Assembly (NCBI GenBank): GCA_016648135.1
Contig: JADDOH010008025.1
Location: 52,841 to 116,840, forward strand
DNA length: 64,000 nt
Source: Agrypnia vestita
Lineage: Eukaryota > Arthropoda > Insecta > Trichoptera > Phryganeidae
Direction of reading: 5' to 3'
Shown one piece after another: positions 59,401 to 64,000 of the stretch. Below the pieces are notes generated by a model that was not told the origin of the DNA, did not search any database, and was given only the letters and a program-made list of their open reading frames with translations. The position numbers and the translations under genes were made by a program. How positions within the stretch are numbered: the stretch's first letter is position 1; each line of letters begins with the position of its first letter.

Positions 59401-62400
59401 GACAGGGCCTCATTGTTAATTTGAACAAAAGAGACCTAGAAAGCTAAAGAAGCATATATCGACAGTCCCTATGTATTTAAATTTTTCCCTCAAGGGAGTG
59501 AATTACTCTAATAACTGTCTCTACAGTGCAATTATGTTTTCTTTTTAACTTGATGAGGGCCGTAAATTTTCGGAATTTTTTGTGATTTTTCTTTTTACGA
59601 AAAAACCATGAAAACATGCGTATATTAAAAAAAAAACACACACATTCATATTATTTTATCATAAGTGTCGAAATGCAATGATTTTTTTTTCATTTAAGTA
59701 AAAAAAATAATCGTTTTTTGAATTTCCATAATGTTGCCAGCGCAACATTTTCTGAAAAATAATAATAATTTTTTATTTGTTTATTAGAGACAACACTACT
59801 ATTAATAATAATAATCTTCTTCTGTGTGATATATTTTGTTGCACGGCACGCCACACGACAGGACATCGCACTCATAACACATAAATATGATACACTTTCA
59901 CACACACACATATTTCAAATAAACGCAACAAAATTGTGTGTATTTTTGTTAATAAATCACTATTAGTATTCAATTGAATCATAAACCAACAAAAACTGAC
60001 AAATATCGCAAAACATATCGTATATATTTGTATATACGTGTACAAATAAATCGAAAATCGAAAAAAATAAATCGTATTTCCCGCGCACATTGCGCGTGAC
60101 CTTGACGATGGAATATTTGAATTTCGATTGCACAACACGCGATCGGGGCGCCATCTATGACAATTCTATACGATTTTGACGGCAGAAAAACTTCTGTTTT
60201 GATTGTTGATTTAAAATATAATCTGTGATGTTTTTGAGTTGAAAATGGAACGACAGGTCACAACAGGATTTCTCTATTGGGAAAAAATTACGTTTTTCAA
60301 ATTCGATACGCGGCCGTTGATAAATAATTTATTTTGTGCCTGTCGGATATATGCGACGCGGCCCAGGGGGGGTTAATTAATCTGGCTCCTAATTTGTATG
60401 TCTACATGTTGTATTATTATGTTTATGCTTATTCTTATTATGTTATAACAAATGCTGTATGTCAATTTCTAAATAATATAAATTTTATGTCACATTTCAT
60501 GTTATGTGTCATATATTGCTTGTGTTTCTATCTAAATTGTCATATGTTTTTTCCAATGCATAAATTCTCATGTATTGGGTGTTGTGTTTGTTATACTTTA
60601 TTATTTCATATCTTTTTTTTTAAGACTTTTGTTGGACACTCTAAGGACTTTATCAACTCTGTGCATTATATTTTAAACTTCAAGTGTAGCATTTTATGTA
60701 TTTATTCAACTTGTAATTCCCACTCAATGGATAACAAAGTATGTCCCCTCTGTTATTTAACCCTACGCCTCAGATAAAGTGAAAACGTTTTGTTTAGATG
60801 CCTCTCCATACCACTTGTACTCATACGAATCCCAGCGGGATGGTGAGCAGGGACACTCTAGCAATAAAAAAATGCCAAATATGGGTGGCGAGAGCGTAAG
60901 GCTAATATGGAAGCCATTACTAATAGAACGGCCCTGGGTGTGTGGTGGGTCCTTCTTCTCAGTCCCTATATACAGGTGTAACAGAGCTAGTCCACAATAC
61001 TTTACAGGTGGATTTCTTCCTTGATTATGAGTTGTTAAATGCTCAAGCAACCAAAAAAATTAAATTATTTATAAAAAGTATTTTTATTCACTAAAATAAA
61101 AAAACATTTATTGCACCGATTATATTATACAGGGTTATTTGTAACCTCGCTACTAGGACTATACTCCTGCCTTGATTACTAGTCGAAAATTTTCAAGCTA
61201 TCATCTATCATCTAATATCAATAGTTATTGAGATATGTGAGATCAAAGTTTGCATTTCTTTCAATATTTCTGACTTATTTTTTGTAAAACATTGGACTAT
61301 CATTACAGTAACTAATATCAATTACGAAAAATTCATTTGTTTCAATACAAGTTAAATAAAATGATTAAAACCCTGAAAAATTCCAATTGGAATTCGAAGG
61401 TTTTTATTTTTTTATTTGACTTGTATTAAAAGGAATGAATTTTTCATACTCAATATAAGTTACTGTAATGAAAGTCCAACGTTTTACAAAAAATAAGTCG
61501 GAAATATTGAAAAAAAATGCAAACTTTGATGTCGCATATATCCTTAACTATTGATATTAGGTAATAATAGCTTGAACATTTTCGACTCGTAATCAAGGCA
61601 GGAGTATAGTCCTGCGAGGTTATTAATGTTTTATAAATAACCCTGTATATATACAAGTTAAAGAGGAGCTGCAAACTTTAAGAAATAAAAGAAAGCATGC
61701 GCGGAGCAATAGCAAAGCAATAGCAAAAGCGAATGATTGTCTTTCTCTGGTTCGAGAGGAGGCAGAAGCTGACGAATTAAAAGAGCGATCTAGTTCACTA
61801 ATCAATTCTAATATTTATAGCAACAAATTTTTCCCAAGTTATACTCGAGGATTTTAGTACTCTATAGAATCTACAAAGACATACCATTCTGGGTGCACTT
61901 TTCAGCATGATGCGTCTCAGAAATGAGCCAATTAGCGAAGGCGGGAACATGAAACAAAGCCTGTAGTGTTGAGTTGAGATAGCAGGTGTTGCCGACATTT
62001 TGCATTCCGGATCCAATTTGCCAACCTGACTCCCATCCCAGCCGGACAGAAGAAAGTGGGTATAGAATTCTCTTTGGGGTTGGCAGAGCATTTTCTTGCT
62101 TTGCACGCGCTGAAAATAACCACAATAGCAATTGTCAACAGTGTGATTAATTAATACCAATTTCTTAACTCTTAAAAGACTGTGCTAAAAAATATCTTCG
62201 GGAACGGTGGTTGTAACACAGTGTTACATGATTAAAAATAGACATACTTTTTAAGATGTGGTAAAAAATATATATTTTCAATACAGATAAGACTTTTTAA
62301 AAGTCCCTTTATGTAAATATGTAAGGTAATTCAATTCAATTCAATTTATTTAATAATATGTACATTACAAACAAAGTGTTTAAGGCATACATATAATAAA

Positions 62401-63665
62401 AGTATATATCAAAATAAAAATATTTAATAAATTAAAAATAACATAAAATCTGGTCAAAGGTGTAGGAAAACCCCCTCAGACACATGGAATATATCAATAC
62501 CCAAAGCGATTTTGTTCAGCATAGCTGTGACTCTTCCAACAGGCATAACCATTGGCAGGTTGGTCCTGCATATTGGAATGTGAAACAATCTACGCTGACG
62601 ATGTCTAATGTAAACATAAAAATTTGTATTTTAGTAAATTATCATAAAATCATGGCATATCGAATTTTCATGCGCTCACGCCGACGTATCATTACCAACT
62701 AAATTCAACGACGCGGTCGAATGCGGTCCGTCTTTGTCTAACATGTGTTAAGCGACTCTACCGTACTCTTTCAATATTGTTTTCTCTTCCACCGAAACCC
62801 AAGCAACCGCCATCTCTGTCCTTCATGAAATGTGTGATATTGTCATGCTCTTTCTTGCTCGATTTAACTGCGATGTGCAATATTCTGCTCTTTTTTACAC
62901 ACTGGTCGAAAATATGACGGTAATGAATAAATATTTTTTAATTAAAAAATCCGTACATTCGTAACAGCTTAATCTAGTCATTTTGGTGCGAAAATGTCTA
63001 TTCGATGATTACAAAAAATGTGACGTATTAGTTTTCGTAAATAAGGTAGATATTTCATATTTTCTATGACAGGTAGACCTACGTTACACCACCGACACAC
63101 AGGAGTTAGAGAAGGATATATTAATATTATGACATATATTATAGGTTAGATATTTATGCTTGCTTACTCAATTAGGAAATTCAATGAAAACAAAACTTTA
63201 AATCACAACTGTTTACATATGACATACGGTTGGGGCAAAAGACCCAGCATGTCCCAGGTAATAAATAAAAAATTGTTTATCTTTTAATCTAGAGTCAAAA
63301 CCGCGCCAAAATAACCGCAATCAGTGGGCGGGATTGTCGCACTTTCAAGCAGTAACGTAAGACCTGAGAACACAGATCACTCAAGTATATTCTATAAATT
63401 TCATACCTGAAGAGTTCGAATCTTTCTTCAGAGACTTTTCCTCGTTAAGTCGTTTATCGGCCTTCAAGATAATGTATTTTGATTTCAGGCTATCGAACAC
63501 ATTAGACTGATAGGTGCCCGTCTCTTCGAACTCTATATGCGACAAGAGAACACTTTTTGAAGATGAAATTAATCTATTGTCCAGTAAATCGTTTTGATTT
63601 TTATCATCAGCTGTCAAGGATAATTGCAAGGCACTGGACACGGGGTCAAAATTGGAAGCGGGCAT
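50265..63665 (-). CDS. scny: Ubiquitin carboxyl-terminal hydrolase 36/42 homologue (Scrawny/dUSP36)
   Basis: Nine exons read on the minus strand: 63665-63407, 62109-61885, 59056-58906, 58703-58412, 56586-56422, 55555-54408, 53619-53439, 52303-52166, 50441-50265. They total 2736 nt, giving 911 residues, with phases closing at every junction. The USP domain (about 121-423) has Cys box [13 protein letters not shown] with Cys129, CxxC pairs at 164/167, 257/260 and 303/306, QEDAHEFLR, His box NCGHYTA with His383, and FYHFDDS (395-401). After it come a Ser/Asn-rich linker, [11 protein letters not shown] with an acidic run (685-696), [16 protein letters not shown] (conserved USP36 tail block) and a basic His/Asn/Arg-rich tail. 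Known role: nucleolar deubiquitinase for H2B and other substrates, needed for stem-cell maintenance in Drosophila. Confidence 0.95.
50818..51110 (+). pseudogene. Harbinger transposase N-terminal relic
   Basis: The plus-strand reading [20 protein letters not shown], then [13 protein letters not shown], stop, [19 protein letters not shown] and [13 protein letters not shown] resembles the N-terminal part of HARBI1-like nucleases (W-W-V ... F-x-N-F-x-R-M ... L-x-x-x-x-x-P-x-I). A stop and a frameshift break it, and the DDE catalytic part is missing. Confidence 0.7.
51384..51614 (-). pseudogene. Second Harbinger ORF relic (MADF/Myb-type partner, C-terminal part)
   Basis: The minus-strand frame [20 protein letters not shown] then [13 protein letters not shown] resembles the C-terminal helix of MADF-type proteins encoded by insect Harbinger elements (Y-V-A-x-E-L-R-x ... 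I-x-x-I-I-F-E-A). The N-terminal part is gone. The assignment rests on a short motif and its place inside the element. Confidence 0.5.
51985..52098. repeat. Half copy of foldback family F
   Basis: AATTAGGTCATGGTTGCC, TGAACATTTTCGACTCATTA and CCACCTGTAAAG match the right part of 25492-26365, ending AGACACCCTGTA. Confidence 0.65.
52166..52303 (-). CDS. scny: scny exon 8
   Basis: A 138-bp exon after TTGTAG and before GTTTTT, phase 0 at both ends. It encodes [20 protein letters not shown], then [20 protein letters not shown]. Its basic stretch fits a nucleolar-localisation role (inferred). Confidence 0.85.
52367..52591. mobile_element. hAT MITE with perfect 8-bp target duplication
   Basis: A 225-bp element with ends CAGGGGCGTGCAGTGAGAAC and CGCACTGCACGCACCTG, flanked by GAGCTTAC at 52359-52366 and 52592-52599. 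It shares its ends with the 990-bp element at 45919. It lies in scny intron 7, 63 bp downstream of exon 8 on the plus-strand axis. Confidence 0.92.
52755..53192. mobile_element. pogo-like decayed element
   Basis: The left end CAGAAAAACCCTGGTAATTCG is inverted at the right end CGAATTAACGAGGTTCTACTG, followed by TA. The interior shares AATTCGAA-rich and TTGCAA motifs with 44645-45080. The two may be one family. Confidence 0.55.
53439..53619 (-). CDS. scny: scny exon 7, conserved C-terminal block
   Basis: A 181-bp exon after TTTTGCAG and before GTTAGT, in phase 2 and out phase 0. It contains [20 protein letters not shown] followed by [10 protein letters not shown], matching the G-Y-G-x-x-x-x-x-W-(D/N)-G motif near the C-terminus of USP36. 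Confidence 0.88.
54259..54319. repeat. Short inverted repeat in scny intron 6
   Basis: GAGTGCAGATCTGCGC is inverted as GCGCAGATCTACACTC (one mismatch), separated by about 30 bp. Confidence 0.6.
54408..55555 (-). CDS. scny: scny exon 6, His box and linker
   Basis: A long 1148-bp exon after TTTTCAG and before GTAAGT, in phase 0 and out phase 2. It opens [20 protein letters not shown] (His383), then FYHFDDS and [13 protein letters not shown] (end of USP domain). It continues into a Ser/Asn/Lys-rich, presumably disordered segment and the acidic motif [14 protein letters not shown]. Confidence 0.95.
55735..56092. mobile_element. Foldback element with inverted tRNA-like modules, copy 2
   Basis: AT-rich arms (ACCAAATTAATTAATCAATT, AGAAAGACATACAGAAAAAT) flank two inverted tRNA-like units, 55870-55796 on the minus strand and 55943-56023 on the plus strand. 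Each has GGCCGCT/AGCAGCC acceptor-like ends (one mismatch), box B GGTTCGAATCC, and the CTGCCCCGGAT anticodon-loop region. The arms match copy 1 at 7041-7345, but the tRNA-like sequence differs. It lies in scny intron 5. Confidence 0.82.
56422..56586 (-). CDS. scny: scny exon 5
   Basis: A 165-bp exon after TTTTAG and before GTAAAT, phase 0 at both ends. It encodes [20 protein letters not shown] and [20 protein letters not shown]. Confidence 0.94.
56918..57020. repeat. Foldback repeat in scny intron 4
   Basis: GGCACTTCACTAGGCGATTT ... GCGGTCCTATTTTAA is inverted as TTAAAATAGGACAGCGGCAC ... CGAATCGCGAAGTAAGGTGT. Confidence 0.65.
57660..57790. repeat. Foldback repeat with AGTCCA ends in scny intron 4
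   Basis: GACCAGTCCAGAAGTGTGAC is loosely inverted as GTGGTGACTTTGGACTAGAC. The arms are imperfect and there is no ORF. Confidence 0.45.
58412..58703 (-). CDS. scny: scny exon 4, zinc-ribbon part
   Basis: A 292-bp exon after ATTACAG and before GTAGAC, in phase 2 and out phase 0. It contains [24 protein letters not shown] and CEAC pairs (ribbon), [19 protein letters not shown] and [14 protein letters not shown]. Confidence 0.95.
58906..59056 (-). CDS. scny: scny exon 3
   Basis: A 151-bp exon after TTGCAG and before GTTTTT, in phase 1 and out phase 2. It encodes [33 protein letters not shown] and [11 protein letters not shown], the conserved USP core around the Q-E-D-A-H-E motif. Confidence 0.93.
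59057..61884. other. scny intron 2, 2.8 kb
   Basis: It contains two family F foldbacks (60970-61080 partial and 61130-61647). The plus-strand open frame at 60334-60777 is hydrophobic and low in complexity, with no recognised motif. I treat it as chance or a retroelement 3' region. The remainder is AT-rich with short simple repeats. Confidence 0.5.
61130..61647. mobile_element. Foldback element family F, copy in scny intron 2
   Basis: ACAGGGTTATTTGTAACCTC and AGGACTATACTCCTGCCTTG are inverted as CAAGGCAGGAGTATAGTCCT ... AATAACCCTGT. The interior TTCAATATTTCTGACTTATT and TAATATCAATAGTTATTG also occur in 25492-26365. Confidence 0.75.
61885..62109 (-). CDS. scny: scny exon 2, catalytic Cys box
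   Basis: A 225-bp exon after ATTTTCAG and before GTATGT, in and out phase 1. It encodes [17 protein letters not shown], then [18 protein letters not shown] with the catalytic cysteine (residue 129), then [15 protein letters not shown]. Confidence 0.95.
62165..63110 (+). mobile_element. Non-autonomous DNA element B, copy 2, with insertion
   Basis: Matches 3212-3882 in the same orientation (TTAACTCTTAAAAGAC ... CGACACACAGGAG), but a block of about 290 bp at 62340-62630 interrupts it. The insert starts with AATTCAATTCAATTTATTT and has no recognisable ORF. The right end is followed by TTAG. It lies in scny intron 1. Confidence 0.68.
63407..63665 (-). CDS. scny: scny exon 1, start codon
   Basis: ATG at 63665 gives [17 protein letters not shown]. 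The block [20 protein letters not shown] then SKYIILKA matches the conserved N-terminal segment of insect Scrawny (I-E-(Y/F)-E-E ... L-K-S-K-Y-I). Donor CAG|GTATGA, out phase 1. An in-frame TTG lies four codons upstream, but no upstream ATG is in frame. Confidence 0.9.
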
Positions 63666-64000
63666 TTTTACCTCCAATTTTGAACAACACGTACATTTAA
63701 CGTAAACATATATCGAACCCAGTAAAACGATATTAATTTAAAACTAAACGTTAAAAAAAACCTGTTCCCGGTATTTTAAGCGCTTATTGAACGGCATACA
63801 GAAAAGTCGACGAAAAAATATCGACGCCGCACGGCGTGAAACATATCCGTAAAATCCATAGATTTCGCAAAAAAATAGAATGGTAATGGAAATACATGAC
63901 CATGTGCGTAAGTTTAGTGATGTGACGCCTATCGCGTTCGCCTCAAAAAGAGATAACATTTAGTAGGTACTTTTTTAATGTGTATATATATATATATATA
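63666..64000. promoter_or_regulatory. Upstream region of scny
   Basis: The 5' flank of scny, including its presumed 5' UTR and promoter. No TATA box or named element can be assigned with confidence. It ends in a (TA)n microsatellite at about 63982-64000. The minus-strand open frame at 63744-63959 has no known motif. Confidence 0.35.

Noticed and set aside
60334..60777. 147-codon open frame on the plus strand in scny intron 2
   Set aside because: Cys/Tyr/Phe-rich, low-complexity hydrophobic translation from AT-rich sequence, no recognised motif, no splice context. Probably chance or a retroelement 3' region.

Overview
This is eukaryotic nuclear DNA, almost certainly from an insect. It is AT-rich, has spliced genes with GT..AG introns, holds a short interstitial run of (TTAGG)n (the usual insect telomere repeat, absent from Diptera), and is full of degraded DNA transposons and non-LTR retrotransposon fragments. 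A lepidopteran is my best guess, but nothing in the sequence proves the order.

Three protein-coding genes can be supported. (1) Positions 259-20334, + strand: the last eleven coding exons (563 residues) of an Unc-13 family exocytosis factor of the Unc13-4A / staccato / BAIAP3 / UNC13D type. They cover the MUN region and a C-terminal C2 domain with all five Ca-binding aspartates. The 5' part lies left of the window. (2) Positions 34573-35466, + strand: a complete, uninterrupted ORF for a THUMPD1 (yeast Tan1) homologue, the tRNA-acetylation adaptor. (3) Positions 63665-50265, - strand: a complete nine-exon model, 911 residues, for a USP36/USP42-type ubiquitin protease (Drosophila Scrawny/dUSP36). 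It has the Cys and His boxes, zinc-ribbon CxxC pairs, an acidic stretch and a basic/His-Asn-rich tail. Exon phases close exactly in both multi-exon genes.

The rest is introns and two long intergenic stretches (20335-34572 and 35467-50264) built mainly of mobile-element relics. These include hAT elements with 8-bp target duplications, a PIF/Harbinger element with TAA duplication and relics of two ORFs, a piggyBac-type element with TTAA, pogo- and Tc1/mariner-like elements, a paired transposase-derived MITE, RTE-like reverse-transcriptase fragments and many foldback repeats.

The least ordinary signals are in these repeats. Three distinct foldback families carry hammerhead-ribozyme-like cores (CUGANGA, stem II, GAAA, cleavage triplet, matching stem I), all with the same one-base departure from the canonical core. 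One of them lies beside the interstitial telomere repeat. A separate foldback family carries inverted tRNA-like modules; two copies share AT-rich arms but differ in the tRNA-like part. The three genes belong to different processes (regulated secretion, tRNA modification, deubiquitination), and nothing suggests joint regulation.
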